From contig NZ_CP066369.1 of assembly GCF_016406305.1 (NCBI RefSeq), positions 310,001 through 374,000 on the forward strand: a DNA stretch of 64,000 nt, in the 5' to 3' direction. The stretch comes from Shewanella putrefaciens. Its GTDB lineage: Bacteria; Pseudomonadota; Gammaproteobacteria; Enterobacterales; Shewanellaceae. This document shows positions 26,128-34,886 of the stretch, in pieces; position 1 is the first letter of the stretch, and each line of letters opens with the position of its first letter. The notes under the pieces were generated by a model. That model did no database searches. It was not told the DNA's origin and saw only the letters and a program-made list of their open reading frames with translations. The position numbers and the translations under genes are program-made.

Positions 26128-27003
26128 ATGAAGATTTTAGTCGTATTTATACTGATCGTAGTCGGTGTGTTTTTATTTCGTCGCGCCCAGCGTTTGGCGA
26201 AGGAAGAGCAAGCGGCAAGGATGTCTAAAGAGGCGGCTGAAAAATCCGTTGCCGATGTGACGTCAGTCGATTCAGCGGCAGAAGTCGTTGCTAATGATGA
26301 GCCGGAACCGTCAGTTATTAAGCAAGCCGAGCCTGTGAGCATCACCACAGTGGAAGCCGAGCTGCTGCCCCGTGAATCCCAAGAGCAGATAAATCATACT
26401 GAAATTACCGAGGATATTATCGATGTCGATATGCCTGCGGCCCACAATAAAGACGCAGTGATCATCCTAGGTGAAGCCCCCGCTGAGTCTGAGACTCTGA
26501 CATCCGCCGCGGCAACCGAGCCTGAAATGCCTGAGCCTGTCATACCAGTATCTGCCATACCAGAGTCTGTCACTCCGGCCTCGACTTCGCCAATGGATAT
26601 TGCTACTCCAGGCTCTTGGGGAAATATCACGCTGCAGCGGGCATTCGAAGAATATCAACAGGCTGCCTCTGTACTTGAGCGTTACACCGCACTGCAAAAT
26701 ATCATTGCTGAATGTTATAAACAGCGAAAATCCGCCGACTATCTTAACTATGGGGCGCAACTTGCACAGCCTTATCTCCTCCTTTTCCGCGATGCTGGTG
26801 CTGAGCAAGGTAAAGGCGTTGAGCTGAAAACCACAGGTTTTTTACACTTGGCCACACTGCTTAACGATATCCAAGCCTTCGATGCTGCCATCGCACTTTG
26901 CCGAGAAGCCTTAACTCTTGGGCTTAGCGATGGCACTGTCACTGGATTTGAGGGACGCATAAGCCGTATCGAGAAAGCGCAGGCAAAGGCTACCACTGCA
27001 TAA
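26128..27003 (+). CDS. Membrane-anchored protein with acidic linker and TPR-like C-terminus, function unknown
   Basis: A 291-residue protein. It has an N-terminal single membrane anchor (MKILVVFILIVVGVFLF), a short basic segment, then a long low-complexity Pro/Glu/Val/Ala linker (about residues 30-165). The C-terminal 125 residues are helical with TPR-like pairs (ITLQRAFEEYQQAASVLERYTALQNIIAECY and TTGFLHLATLLNDIQAFDAAIALCREAL). It may be an inner-membrane scaffold. I do not recognise a named family. AAGGTG precedes the ATG. The 270 bp upstream has no credible gene. A terminator follows at 27088-27114. Confidence 0.75.
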   Translation: MKILVVFILIVVGVFLFRRAQRLAKEEQAARMSKEAAEKSVADVTSVDSAAEVVANDEPEPSVIKQAEPVSITTVEAELLPRESQEQINHTEITEDIIDVDMPAAHNKDAVIILGEAPAESETLTSAAATEPEMPEPVIPVSAIPESVTPASTSPMDIATPGSWGNITLQRAFEEYQQAASVLERYTALQNIIAECYKQRKSADYLNYGAQLAQPYLLLFRDAGAEQGKGVELKTTGFLHLATLLNDIQAFDAAIALCREALTLGLSDGTVTGFEGRISRIEKAQAKATTA

Positions 27004-27087
27004 TGTATTAGCGGGATAAACCCTTAGGCGAAAAGCGGTTATTTCCCTCGCCTAGGCAGTGTAGAATCCCTGTTAACTGAATGCGCA

Positions 27088-27114
27088 AAAGGCGAACTAA
27101 GGTTCGCTTTTTTT
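27088..27114 (+). terminator. Terminator of the membrane-anchored unknown
   Basis: GCGAAC-TAAG-GTTCGC followed by seven Ts. The A-rich left flank extends the stem. Confidence 0.88.
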
Positions 27115-27127
27115 ATGGGTTAACACG

Positions 27128-27433
27128 ATGAAACTAAGTTTTGCCACGCCGAGACTGTTCCTTACGCTAGGGTTACTATTTTTGGGTGCTTGCACTAAAA
27201 CCCCCGAATGGACCTTGTTCTACTATAACGATGTGAGCGCCCTACCTGCGGCACAGCTGCAAACTGAGGATATTCATGGCTATTACGACACCTTGGAACA
27301 ATGCCAGCGCAAAGCCCAGGGTATGCAGCGTTTAAGGCAGGGGGATGATATGGGCGCGGGTGTTTATCAATGTGGGCATCTCTGTGGGCTCGATGATAAG
27401 TCGGTGCTGGTGTGTAAGAGCTTGAGCCAATAG
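27128..27433 (+). CDS. Small lipoprotein of unknown function
   Basis: A 101-residue protein with a type II signal peptide ending in the lipobox LGAC (Cys22). The mature part has four further cysteines ([24 protein letters not shown]) likely to form two disulfides in the periplasm. It starts 14 bp after a terminator and ends 10 bp before selO, so it may be cotranscribed with selO. No family recognised. No strong ribosome site is visible before the ATG. Confidence 0.75.
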   Translation: MKLSFATPRLFLTLGLLFLGACTKTPEWTLFYYNDVSALPAAQLQTEDIHGYYDTLEQCQRKAQGMQRLRQGDDMGAGVYQCGHLCGLDDKSVLVCKSLSQ

Positions 27434-27443
27434 GCGGGTAGAG

Positions 27444-28898
27444 ATGAAGTTCAAACAGGATTTTTTTAATCAGCTGCCAGAGTTCTATTCCCAAGTTTAC
27501 CCTCAGGGGATAAGCCATCCCCATTGGCTTGCCTGGAGTGACGATGCCGCGCAATTAATTGGCTTAACTCAGCCCAACGAGGCGTTATTGCTGGGGCTCT
27601 CTGGTAATGCCGCCCTCGATGGCGCGACTTATTATGCCCAAGTGTATAGCGGCCATCAATTTGGGGGTTATACACCGCGTTTAGGGGATGGGCGGTCGAT
27701 CATTCTCGGCGAAGCGATAGGGCCCAATGGAGCATGGGATGTGGCGCTAAAGGGCGGTGGTCCAACGCCGTACTCGCGCCATGGCGATGGCCGTGCCGTG
27801 ATGCGCTCAGCGGTGCGGGAGTTTTTAGTCTCTGAAGCTCTGCATCATTTACATGTGCCGACGACCCGAGCCTTGGCTGTAATTGGCTCTGACTTACCCG
27901 TGTGGCGCGAGAGCCAAGAAACCGCAGCCATTACAGTGCGCTTAGCCCGTAGCCATATTCGCTTTGGTCACTTTGAATTTTTTTGCCATAGCGAACGTGG
28001 CCGCGCCGATAAGCTGACCCAATTACTCAACTTCACTATTACTCAGCATTATCCGCACTTGAGTTGCGATCCATCGGGTTATAAAGCGTGGTTTTTACAG
28101 GTGGTACAAGATACCGCCAGAATGATTGCCCATTGGCAGGCAATAGGTTTTGCCCATGGGGTGATGAACACGGACAATATGTCGATTTTAGGGGAGAGTT
28201 TCGATTTTGGCCCCTTCGCGTTTCTCGATACCTTTCAAGAAGATTTTATCTGTAATCATTCGGATCCCGAAGGTCGCTACGCCTTTGGCCAGCAGCCCGG
28301 AATTGGCCTATGGAACCTGCAACGCTTAGCGCAGGCGCTCACGCCCGTGATCCCATCCGATGATCTGATCGCCGTGCTCAATCAATACCAAGATGCCTTA
28401 GTTCAACCTTATTTGCGTTTGATGCGGGCAAAGTTAGGTCTGCCAACCTTGGCAATACAGACGGCGGAGCAAGATAAACAAGATTTAGAGCTTATTGGCC
28501 GATTCACTGTGTTAATGGAGAAAAATCAGCTCGACTACACTCAAACATGGCGTCGATTCGGCAAAATAGATCCCACCAGCCAATGGAGTTCACTGCGGGA
28601 TGATTTTATCGATACCAGTGAATTTGATGCTTGGTATCAGGCTTATCAACGGCGATTGGGAGCTGTCGCAGATATTAACGCTTGGCAAGCCGAGCGTAAT
28701 AGCGTAAACCCCAAGTATATTTTGCGTAATTACTTGGCCCAAGAGGCCATTATCGCGGTAGAAGAGGGGAATTTGGCACCGCTGCACAGGTTGCAAAAGG
28801 TGCTGAGTCAGCCCTTTGCCGAACAAACCGAACATGAAGACTTGGCCAAGCGTCCACCGGACTGGGGCCAAGGTTTGATCATGTCATGCAGCAGTTGA
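27444..28898 (+). CDS. selO: SelO protein adenylyltransferase (YdiU family pseudokinase)
   Basis: A 484-residue protein of normal length. SelO uses a kinase fold with ATP bound in flipped orientation to transfer AMP to Ser/Thr/Tyr of target proteins, many of them in redox balance. Visible: [19 protein letters not shown] (K103), [10 protein letters not shown], the active-site MNTDNMSI (D244, N245) and DFGPFAFLD (D254). The C-terminus ends SCSS with Cys482 where eukaryotic SelO has selenocysteine. It starts 10 bp after the lipoprotein. DUF3630, SrkA and DsbA genes follow on the same strand, a grouping in line with stress and redox roles. Confidence 0.96.
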   Translation: MKFKQDFFNQLPEFYSQVYPQGISHPHWLAWSDDAAQLIGLTQPNEALLLGLSGNAALDGATYYAQVYSGHQFGGYTPRLGDGRSIILGEAIGPNGAWDVALKGGGPTPYSRHGDGRAVMRSAVREFLVSEALHHLHVPTTRALAVIGSDLPVWRESQETAAITVRLARSHIRFGHFEFFCHSERGRADKLTQLLNFTITQHYPHLSCDPSGYKAWFLQVVQDTARMIAHWQAIGFAHGVMNTDNMSILGESFDFGPFAFLDTFQEDFICNHSDPEGRYAFGQQPGIGLWNLQRLAQALTPVIPSDDLIAVLNQYQDALVQPYLRLMRAKLGLPTLAIQTAEQDKQDLELIGRFTVLMEKNQLDYTQTWRRFGKIDPTSQWSSLRDDFIDTSEFDAWYQAYQRRLGAVADINAWQAERNSVNPKYILRNYLAQEAIIAVEEGNLAPLHRLQKVLSQPFAEQTEHEDLAKRPPDWGQGLIMSCSS

Positions 28899-28911
28899 GC
28901 GAAAAGTCAGC

Positions 28912-29205
28912 ATGAAATTACAAGCTATTCATTTAGATAAAGCGGCATTAAGCCTAGCGATTAGTGCCGAGATTGATTTCGATCGTTTCACCGATTTTGC
29001 CGAACCACTGGTGGCGGCATTAGATTGCCATGTGCGCGAGCGTCAATGGGGTGCCGATAGGCATCAATGGTTATTGGAGTTTGAAGGGAGTCATTTATGG
29101 CTCAATTATGAGTTTTACGGCAACATTTGTTGGCTTTCGACCGAGCGGGAAGCCGATTTCGAGGTGTTGGAATACCTGGCCACTTTGCTAAAACCTTACC
29201 TATAA
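28912..29205 (+). CDS. DUF3630 family protein
   Basis: A 97-residue cytoplasmic protein with the DUF3630 pattern: ERQWGADRHQWLLEFEGSHLWLNYEFYGNICWLSTE followed by a helical end. This family is restricted to gammaproteobacteria and has no assigned function. It is tightly spaced between selO (13 bp) and srkA (10 bp), so it is part of that operon. Confidence 0.85.
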   Translation: MKLQAIHLDKAALSLAISAEIDFDRFTDFAEPLVAALDCHVRERQWGADRHQWLLEFEGSHLWLNYEFYGNICWLSTEREADFEVLEYLATLLKPYL

Positions 29206-29215
29206 GTGAATCGAT

Positions 29216-30256
29216 ATGAGTCAAAATGTGGTTAACCAAAACAACTCGCTACCCGAGAATCAAGACGACAGGGGGGCCGAGTTTCATTTTCAGGCCCTGA
29301 CTCCGGATTTGATCTTAGATGCCATTGAGAGCCTTGGCATTTATCCCGAGACAGGGCTACTGGCACTCAACAGCTACGAGAACCGCGTCTATCAATTTCG
29401 CAGCGATGAAGGACTGCGCTTTGTGGTGAAGTTTTATCGCCCTAATCGCTGGAGCGATGCTCAAATTCAAGAAGAGCACGACTATGCGCTTGCCTTGGCC
29501 GCTGAAGATATTCCCATGGCGGTGCCCGTTGTTTTAGACGGTAAAACCCTGCACTTCTACCAAGGTTTTCGATTTACCTTGTTTCCTTCCCTCGGGGGGC
29601 GAGCCTTTGAAGTCGATAATTTGGAGCAGTTGGAATTAGTGGGCCGTTTTATCGGCCGTATGCATCAGTACGCGGGGCAGGAAGCGTTCAGTGAACGTGA
29701 ACCGCTTAATCCGCAAATATTGGGTGCTGAGCCGCTTGCGTGGTTAAAGCAATCTGAGCTTGTACCGACAAATCTGCGGGTGGCATTTTTTACTGTGGTA
29801 GAACAAGTGTTAGCTAAGGCGAATGCCATTTGGGCTCGTCAAGGTTTTGCGGCTATTCGACTCCATGGGGATCTACACCCTGGTAATATTTTATGGACGC
29901 CCGATGGCCCAGGTTTTGTGGATTTGGATGATGCCCGCATGGGGCCAGCGATCCAAGATCTGTGGATGATGCTCACGGGCGACCGAGCGCAACAACTTAT
30001 GCAGCTTGAGATTTTACTCGAGGCCTATGAAGAGTTTTGTGAGTTTGATACTCGGCAACTGGCCTTGATTGAACCGCTGCGTGCGTTGCGTATGGTGCAC
30101 TATAACGCTTGGATTGGCAGACGTTGGCAGGATCCCGCTTTCCCGATGAACTTCCCTTGGTTTGGGGATGACAAGTACTGGGAGCAACAGATCTTGGCTT
30201 TTAAGGAGCAATTATTTGCCCTCGATGAGCCGCCATTGAGCCTAATACCCTATTAA
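29216..30256 (+). CDS. srkA: Stress response kinase SrkA (YihE)
   Basis: A 346-residue Ser/Thr protein kinase of the aminoglycoside-phosphotransferase fold. Motifs: YENRVYQFRSDEGLRFVVKFYRP (ATP lysine), the catalytic loop HGDLHPGNILW (D219, N224) and the metal site FVDLDDARMGP (D236). SrkA is a Cpx-regulated kinase that protects against envelope and oxidative stress-induced death in E. coli. The N-terminus carries about 20 extra polar residues before the family core begins (ALTPDLILDAIESLG). It is followed by dsbA, as in E. coli (srkA-dsbA), with a 106-bp gap that may hold a separate dsbA promoter. Confidence 0.95.
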   Translation: MSQNVVNQNNSLPENQDDRGAEFHFQALTPDLILDAIESLGIYPETGLLALNSYENRVYQFRSDEGLRFVVKFYRPNRWSDAQIQEEHDYALALAAEDIPMAVPVVLDGKTLHFYQGFRFTLFPSLGGRAFEVDNLEQLELVGRFIGRMHQYAGQEAFSEREPLNPQILGAEPLAWLKQSELVPTNLRVAFFTVVEQVLAKANAIWARQGFAAIRLHGDLHPGNILWTPDGPGFVDLDDARMGPAIQDLWMMLTGDRAQQLMQLEILLEAYEEFCEFDTRQLALIEPLRALRMVHYNAWIGRRWQDPAFPMNFPWFGDDKYWEQQILAFKEQLFALDEPPLSLIPY

Positions 30257-30362
30257 AGAGATATCCTGTGACATTAGATTGAACTCTTAGGCTTGAGTTA
30301 CACTCGAAAAATAGAATATGTTAGGCTCCAGCTCATTTATACAATTGATTTAAGGAATTTTT

Positions 30363-30971
30363 ATGAAAAAAGTATTACTCATGGCCGCTGCGTTGTTATT
30401 AGCACCACTGGCGGCATCGGCTGTGGAATACCAAGAAGGTGTACATTACACAGTGATCAACGATGGCCCAGCCACTGCTAAGCCAGAGATCACCGAGTTT
30501 TTCTCTTTCTATTGCCCACATTGCTACAGCTTTTCCAAAAACGTCGTACCAAAAATCTTAGCCGAGAAGCCAGCGGGTGTGGAATTTAGTCAGACACACG
30601 TCGATTTTATCGGTAAAGAAATGGGCGTAGAAATGTCACGTGCTTTTGCCGTGGCTCACCAACTCAATGTGGGTGAAAAAATCGACGCCGCATTATTTGC
30701 TGCCATCCATGATAAGAAACAACACTTTACTAACCGTGATGATGTGCGTGCCTTGTTTGTGGCAAATGGGGTCGATGGTAAAACTTTCGATGCTGCGGCC
30801 GATTCATTTATGGTAAAAGCCCAAATGGCGAAAATGAAGCGCGATACTGAAAACGCGAAACTGACAGGCGTACCCGCACTGGTTGTTAATGGCAAATACC
30901 GTGTTGAAAATGGTGCAGTTAAGTCCTTCGACGAGCTATTAGATATCGCTTACTACTTAGCGAGAAAGTAA
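30363..30971 (+). CDS. dsbA: Thiol:disulfide interchange protein DsbA
   Basis: A 202-residue periplasmic thioredoxin-fold oxidase with a signal peptide (MKKVLLMAAALLLAPLAASA). The active site is CPHC (C51, C54) in FFSFYCPHCYSFS, and the cis-Pro motif is GVPALVVNGKY. It introduces disulfides into exported proteins and is reoxidised by DsbB. AAGGAA precedes the ATG. Upstream, TTGAGT-18-TATGTT is a possible promoter. The adjacency to srkA matches E. coli. The exported Cys-containing proteins nearby are plausible substrates, but that is inference. Confidence 0.97.
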   Translation: MKKVLLMAAALLLAPLAASAVEYQEGVHYTVINDGPATAKPEITEFFSFYCPHCYSFSKNVVPKILAEKPAGVEFSQTHVDFIGKEMGVEMSRAFAVAHQLNVGEKIDAALFAAIHDKKQHFTNRDDVRALFVANGVDGKTFDAAADSFMVKAQMAKMKRDTENAKLTGVPALVVNGKYRVENGAVKSFDELLDIAYYLARK

Positions 30972-31038
30972 TTATCACAGGATTGCAGTGACTTTGTCAT
31001 TTGTCTGCAATCTAACTTATTGATAATATAAGAGTAAT

Positions 31039-31066
31039 AAAAAAGGAGCCTAGTGCTCCTTTTTTA
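31039..31066. terminator. Terminator of dsbA
   Basis: AAAAAGGAGC-CTAGT-GCTCCTTTTTT; 5-bp GC stem extended by A/T pairs and flanked by a T-run on either strand, 68 bp after the dsbA stop. Confidence 0.85.
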
Positions 31067-31141
31067 TTGGCGAGCACATATAGTCCAAAATACGTTGAAC
31101 CAGTATTTCGGTGTATTCGTAGGTATTAGCTAGAATTTGGC

Positions 31142-31216
31142 AAAAAAAAACCGTACTTCCGATTAACGGAAAGTACGGACTTGAGCCATAGGGCTCATTT
31201 TTACCCTGAGTAACGC
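31142..31216 (-). ncRNA. Candidate small RNA (about 75 nt) with its own promoter and terminator
   Basis: On the minus strand there is a good promoter: TTGCCA (31249-31244), 17-bp spacer, extended -10 TGATACATT (31229-31221). About 75 nt on, a strong intrinsic terminator is formed by CCGTACTTTCCG and CGGAAGTACGG (31178-31151), followed by nine Ts. Between them TGAGCC and GGCTCA can pair. Nothing on the minus strand downstream fits as a target gene, because dsbA is convergent. A short independent transcript is therefore the simplest reading. It is not recognisable as Spot 42 or any sRNA I know. It also contains an 11-codon ORF (listed separately). Confidence 0.6.
31163..31198 (-). CDS. Possible 11-codon ORF inside the candidate sRNA
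   Basis: ATG at 31198 reads MSPMAQVRTFR and stops at TAA (31165-31163), in the loop region of the terminator hairpin. AGGG lies five bases before the ATG. A stop inside a terminator resembles a leader peptide, but no minus-strand gene follows. It could equally be chance. Confidence 0.25.
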   Translation of the reverse strand: MSPMAQVRTFR

Positions 31217-31434
31217 AGCTAATGTATCATCGCGTCAAAAAAATGGCAAGTGTCAATATAATGGCGCTTTTGTCGTGAGTTAAAGATATCACAATATAAG
31301 CCAATTAAATCATATGATTAATGTGTTTTGGTGTGAGAGATCGAAAAAAAGAGTGGGGGAGATGAAACTCAATGGATAAACGTTTTGTCAAACAACTGTA
31401 ATTTAAAATAACAAGAATGCATGTTGGGGGTTAT
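31217..31434. other. Intergenic DNA between sRNA promoter and small ORF
   Basis: AT-rich, with the sRNA promoter at its left edge. On the plus strand GAGCC-ATAG-GGCTC-ATTTTT (31183-31202) could add termination. No other gene seen. Confidence 0.35.
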
Positions 31435-31647
31435 ATGAGAGTTTTCCCTGTCTACGCACCTAAGCTTATTGTTAAGCATGCGCGCATTTTCCTGACTGGC
31501 GTGATATGGGTTAAAGATTTAGGACGATTAGAATTTGAGAAAGGACGTTTTTTATTGCCAAGAAAAAGCCTGCCAAAAGTGAAGCAGGCTATTTTAGAAC
31601 TGAACGAATTGATTGAAGCGCAGAACCATCAAACCAAAACAGCTTAG
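31435..31647 (+). CDS. Small basic protein of unknown function
   Basis: A 70-residue protein. I choose the ATG at 31435, with GGGGG five bases upstream, over an in-frame ATG 18 bases earlier. The sequence is basic with an [16 protein letters not shown] hydrophobic strand or short helix, then [16 protein letters not shown] and a helical end ([17 protein letters not shown]). I do not recognise a family. Its stop overlaps the zapB stop by three bases (convergent). The coding call rests on the ribosome site and protein-like composition. Confidence 0.6.
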   Translation: MRVFPVYAPKLIVKHARIFLTGVIWVKDLGRLEFEKGRFLLPRKSLPKVKQAILELNELIEAQNHQTKTA

Positions 31648-31865
31648 ATTTCGCTGTTGAGCAGGCCAACAAGTCCAGTGACTTTTTCGTTCCAAGACGC
31701 GAGTTCTTGTTGCAGTTGTTGGTTTTGCTCGTTCAGTTGTTGATTATGCTCACTCAAGGTTGAAGCTTTTTGCTTCTCTTCTTCAAGCTCCATTTTTAGA
31801 AGCTCGATGGTTTCGAGTGCAGCCTGGATTTTGGTTTCCAGTTTGGACAGTAATTCAAGGCTCAT
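31644..31865 (-). CDS. zapB: Cell division protein ZapB
   Basis: A 73-residue protein that is one continuous coiled coil: [33 protein letters not shown], then a Gln/Asn-rich heptad segment. Start, length and heptads match the ZapB/DUF904 family. ZapB binds ZapA and links the FtsZ ring to the terminus-bound MatP. A run of CAGTTG-type codons gives the Gln-rich middle. It is transcribed alone and convergent with the small ORF. Confidence 0.88.
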   Translation of the reverse strand: MSLELLSKLETKIQAALETIELLKMELEEEKQKASTLSEHNQQLNEQNQQLQQELASWNEKVTGLVGLLNSEI

Positions 31866-32044
31866 CTGGAGAGTCCTATGGTTTCTGGATGGGACTGTGA
31901 TTCTAGCAGTGCCAAGAGCATAAGGAATAGTGATTATTACCGTTTGGCGAAAAATCGTCCGATAACTGAGTTCTAATTCAAGTTTTTTTGCATTTGTTAT
32001 TAACTCGTTAGTATTCTTGGTTTTATTTATTATCGGAATGGCTT

Positions 32045-33562
32045 ATGTCACCCAGCCTGCTCGCCATGCTTCCCCTGTTGCTCACCCTCATTTTGGCTCT
32101 GTGGCTACGTCGAACCTTGATTGCGCTCGGGGTTGGTATTATCTCCGGCGCCTTGATCATTAGTCATTTCGACATTATGCAAACCGGCGGCTACTTAGCC
32201 AAGATTGGGCTCAAACAGTTTTATAGCCAAGGCGCTTGGCAGTGGTGGCATCTTAATGTTCTGCTCGCCATGTTATTGCTCGGCAGCATGACACAGTTAT
32301 TGGCTCGGGGTGGTGCCGTCGGGCAGTTTGGTGATTGGCTATATCACAGGGTACGCACCGAGCGTCAGGCGCGCCTTGGGATCGTTTTTCTCGGTTGGTT
32401 GGTGTTTATCGATGGCATTTTTAGCTGTTTGGCCGTGGGTCATGTTTGTCAGCCCTTGAGTCAGCGTTATGGCATTCGCAATGAGCAGCTCGCCTATCTG
32501 GTCGATTCGAATGCTTCACCCCTCTGTGCTTTATTACCCTTTTCGAGTTGGGGTCCCTATGTGATGGCTTTACTCGCGGGGATAAGCTTTCTACCTATCT
32601 CACCGCTGCAGGCCTTTATTGAGGTCGCCGCACTCAACTTTTACGCTATATCCACCTTAGGATTATCCCTGCTGGTTGCTTGGTTTGGGTTGGGATTTCG
32701 CCCCTTGAAGATGGACAAGAATCCTCCTCGGATGCAAGAGCTTTCGGCGACGACTGTCACCGAGGCAGATACAAGGGGCAATCCTTGGTTATTGGCTGTG
32801 CCAATGTTAACTCTGCTTGGGGCTTCGGTGGGGTTAACCCTGTGGTCAGGGGCACAGCAGGTGGCTGCGTGGGATCTGGCAGAGTGGTTAGCTAAGGCCG
32901 ATATTGGCGCGTCTATGCGCAATGCTTGTCTGCTGGCGACACTGGTCACCCTTGCGATGTTAAGTTTCTCGGGGCGACGAATGCCTGCGCTATTTGGAGA
33001 TCTTAGCCATGGTGTGCGTATGATCACCTTTGCCATCGCCATTCTGCTTTGCACTTGGATGATAGGTGCAGTGATCCAAGACTTAGGGGTGGCAACTTTA
33101 CTGGCCTCGTGGGCCAAACTGTATCTGTCGGCGCAATTGCTGGTGGCGGGAATGTTTTTACTCTGTGCCCTTATGGCATTTGCCACTGGCTCGAGTTGGG
33201 GCACTTTTGCGATTATGATCCCGATTGGTGGCGAGATTGCCCACACTATGGATGTTAGTTTGTTGCTGCCCGTATTGGGCGCCGTGATGGCGGGCTCGGT
33301 ATTTGGCGATCATTGCTCGCCCATTTCGGATACCAGTGTGCTGAGTGCAACCAGTTCCGGTTGTTTACCCCATGACCATGTGGTGACTCAGTTGCCTTTT
33401 GCCCTGATGGCGGCGTGTTCGGCCCTGATTGGATTTCAATTGGTGAATTTAGGTGTGGCGCTACCTTTAGTCTGGTTGGCCGTGGTGGGTTGTGGTCTCG
33501 GTTTATTTGCCTTGATGGCGCGCTTCTATTCGCCTTGGCCTAAGTTATCGTCGCAGACATAA
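32045..33562 (+). CDS. NhaC-family Na+/H+ antiporter
   Basis: A 505-residue polytopic membrane protein with about twelve hydrophobic segments. Signature parts are FIDGIFSCLAVGHVCQPL, LVDSNASPLCALLPFSSWGPY, ALMAFATGSSWGTFAIMIPIG, and GSVFGDHCSPISDTSVLSATSSG, the last being the conserved core of the NhaC/ArsB-like superfamily. The predicted role is sodium-proton exchange for pH and salt homeostasis. Family members may carry other organic substrates (malate/lactate type), so cation specificity is inferred. GGAATGG precedes the ATG. Stand-alone gene. Confidence 0.88.
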   Translation: MSPSLLAMLPLLLTLILALWLRRTLIALGVGIISGALIISHFDIMQTGGYLAKIGLKQFYSQGAWQWWHLNVLLAMLLLGSMTQLLARGGAVGQFGDWLYHRVRTERQARLGIVFLGWLVFIDGIFSCLAVGHVCQPLSQRYGIRNEQLAYLVDSNASPLCALLPFSSWGPYVMALLAGISFLPISPLQAFIEVAALNFYAISTLGLSLLVAWFGLGFRPLKMDKNPPRMQELSATTVTEADTRGNPWLLAVPMLTLLGASVGLTLWSGAQQVAAWDLAEWLAKADIGASMRNACLLATLVTLAMLSFSGRRMPALFGDLSHGVRMITFAIAILLCTWMIGAVIQDLGVATLLASWAKLYLSAQLLVAGMFLLCALMAFATGSSWGTFAIMIPIGGEIAHTMDVSLLLPVLGAVMAGSVFGDHCSPISDTSVLSATSSGCLPHDHVVTQLPFALMAACSALIGFQLVNLGVALPLVWLAVVGCGLGLFALMARFYSPWPKLSSQT

Positions 33563-33641
33563 GGTTCGTTTATCGCTAAAATGGCCGATTCGATTTGAGC
33601 CGAAGCCTTTTTCAAGTGTACTGATTTAAGAGAACATCAAT

Positions 33642-33995
33642 ATGAGCATTACCCGTTTAGACGTTGGCACCCGCATGAGTAGCATAGTGATTCATCAAGG
33701 TACTGTGTATTTGTGTGGCCAAGTGGCAAAGGACAAATATCAAAATATCACCGAGCAAACCACGACCATGTTAGAGGAAGTCGATAGCTTGCTCATACAG
33801 GCGGGGAGTTCCCGTGAGCATTTATTGTCAGCGACGCTCTATCTGAAAGACATGGGTGATTACGATGCGATGAATGCGGTATGGGATGCTTGGGTGCCTA
33901 AGGGCCATGCGCCAGCCCGCGCTTGTGTGCAGGCAGCGATTGCTGAGCCGGAATATTTGGTCGAAGTTTCTGTGATTGCGGCTGTTGCGCTGTAA
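33642..33995 (+). CDS. RidA/YjgF-family enamine/imine deaminase-like protein
   Basis: A 117-residue protein with the RidA fold: [16 protein letters not shown] at the start, [40 protein letters not shown] and the active-site region [10 protein letters not shown] with the conserved Arg. RidA enzymes hydrolyse reactive enamines such as 2-aminoacrylate released by PLP enzymes. This one is diverged from canonical RidA ([16 protein letters not shown]) and belongs to a RidA-like subgroup. A terminator follows at 34057. Confidence 0.87.
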   Translation: MSITRLDVGTRMSSIVIHQGTVYLCGQVAKDKYQNITEQTTTMLEEVDSLLIQAGSSREHLLSATLYLKDMGDYDAMNAVWDAWVPKGHAPARACVQAAIAEPEYLVEVSVIAAVAL

Positions 33996-34056
33996 GCGCG
34001 AAGCGACTCTGCCACTCGGTTTATAACCCTGTTTCGATCCCTATTTAACATCCTGT

Positions 34057-34085
34057 CACCGAGTGTCATAACTCGGTGGATTTTT
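34057..34085. terminator. Terminator after ridA-like gene
   Basis: CACCGAGT-GTCATA-ACTCGGTG followed by GATTTTTAT; lies between convergent genes. Confidence 0.8.
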
Positions 34086-34132
34086 ATCCTCCTAACACAC
34101 TCTTTAACTAAGCTATCTAAGCCTGCATATTT

Positions 34133-34474
34133 TTAGCGCGATAAGTATTCCATTAAATGTGCAGGGACAAGGGGGGGATGATCCACGTATTGCATTGAGA
34201 ATGCCGCGGCTATCGCATCAATATTCTGTTGCGCTAAATTCTGTTCGATAATGGCAAACGCCCAAGGAGCCTCGGTTTTGAGTTTGAGGTAATAAGGCGT
34301 TTCGACAAATTGTGCGAGTGAGTAAGCCGCGCCACCTAAACCATGTCCCCAACCTTCGCTGACATGAAAGGGTCTATTTAGGTGCGCCATAGTAAACTCA
34401 ATGAGATGGGGATATTGACCGTTATGCCCACCAGTCCAATGACCAATATCAACCGCTAAAATCATTTTTGCCAT
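34133..34474 (-). CDS. Conserved-looking protein of unknown function
   Basis: A 113-residue protein with GAGG five bases before its ATG, 13 bp downstream of the rof-like gene, so the two form an operon. Features: MILAVDIGHWTGGHNGQYPHLIEF, repeated HG/GH pairs (GWGHGLGGAAYSL), and QYVDHPPLVPAHLMEYLSR. It is rich in His and aromatic residues and has no signal peptide. I recognise no family and assign no function. Confidence 0.7.
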   Translation of the reverse strand: MAKMILAVDIGHWTGGHNGQYPHLIEFTMAHLNRPFHVSEGWGHGLGGAAYSLAQFVETPYYLKLKTEAPWAFAIIEQNLAQQNIDAIAAAFSMQYVDHPPLVPAHLMEYLSR

Positions 34475-34487
34475 GTCATCCTCTTAG

Positions 34488-34760
34488 TTAAAGTTGTTTA
34501 GTCGCAATCAATACCCTGCCAAATTCAGCATTAGGCTCAAGGGGCGTGATGGCGGCTATCTGGTCGAGCCTAACGGATTGTCTCGTTTGTTGCTCTTGGA
34601 TGATAAGCCACTCAGTTTTGTCTGCCCTTGTCTGCGTGGTGATGGCTTGGCCCTGGCATTGCGTGCCATCAATCAACTCCATCTTAAGTTGATAGCCGCG
34701 CAGGCAGGCGAGTTCGAGGTAATCGTAGTGCTCACAGGGGATCATCTTATAGTCTGACAT
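34488..34760 (-). CDS. rof: Rho-binding antiterminator Rof (YaeO family)
   Basis: A 90-residue protein matching the Rof/YaeO pattern: MIPCEHYDYLELACLRGYQLKMELIDGTQCQGQAI, then an EWLIIQEQQTRQSVRLDQIAAI strand pair. Rof has an Sm-like beta fold, binds the Rho hexamer near its RNA site and blocks termination. In E. coli it is encoded elsewhere. Here it leads a two-gene operon with an unknown protein and is divergent from the aminotransferase gene. The same window carries a leader (speFL-speF) that is probably Rho-controlled, but no direct link is implied by position. Confidence 0.85.
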   Translation of the reverse strand: MSDYKMIPCEHYDYLELACLRGYQLKMELIDGTQCQGQAITTQTRADKTEWLIIQEQQTRQSVRLDQIAAITPLEPNAEFGRVLIATKQL

Positions 34761-34829
34761 TGGCTTATCTCATCTGACTGAAGCTCGCCCCTATTGTGGC
34801 AAAAATACTTGTCATTGGCTTTAGCCCCC

Positions 34830-34858
34830 TTGACTTTATTCCTATCGCTCCCTAGTCT
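34830..34858 (+). promoter_or_regulatory. Candidate promoter of the aminotransferase gene
   Basis: TTGACT (34830-34835), 17-bp spacer, TAGTCT (34853-34858). The -35 is good and the -10 poor; it is the best match in the gap before 34887. Confidence 0.4.
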
Positions 34859-34886
34859 GCTTGTTCAGTAATCAAGGTGGTATGCG

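Noticed and set aside
32641..33246. 201-codon minus-strand ORF inside the NhaC-family gene
   Set aside because: Antisense shadow of a clear membrane transporter; low-complexity composition.
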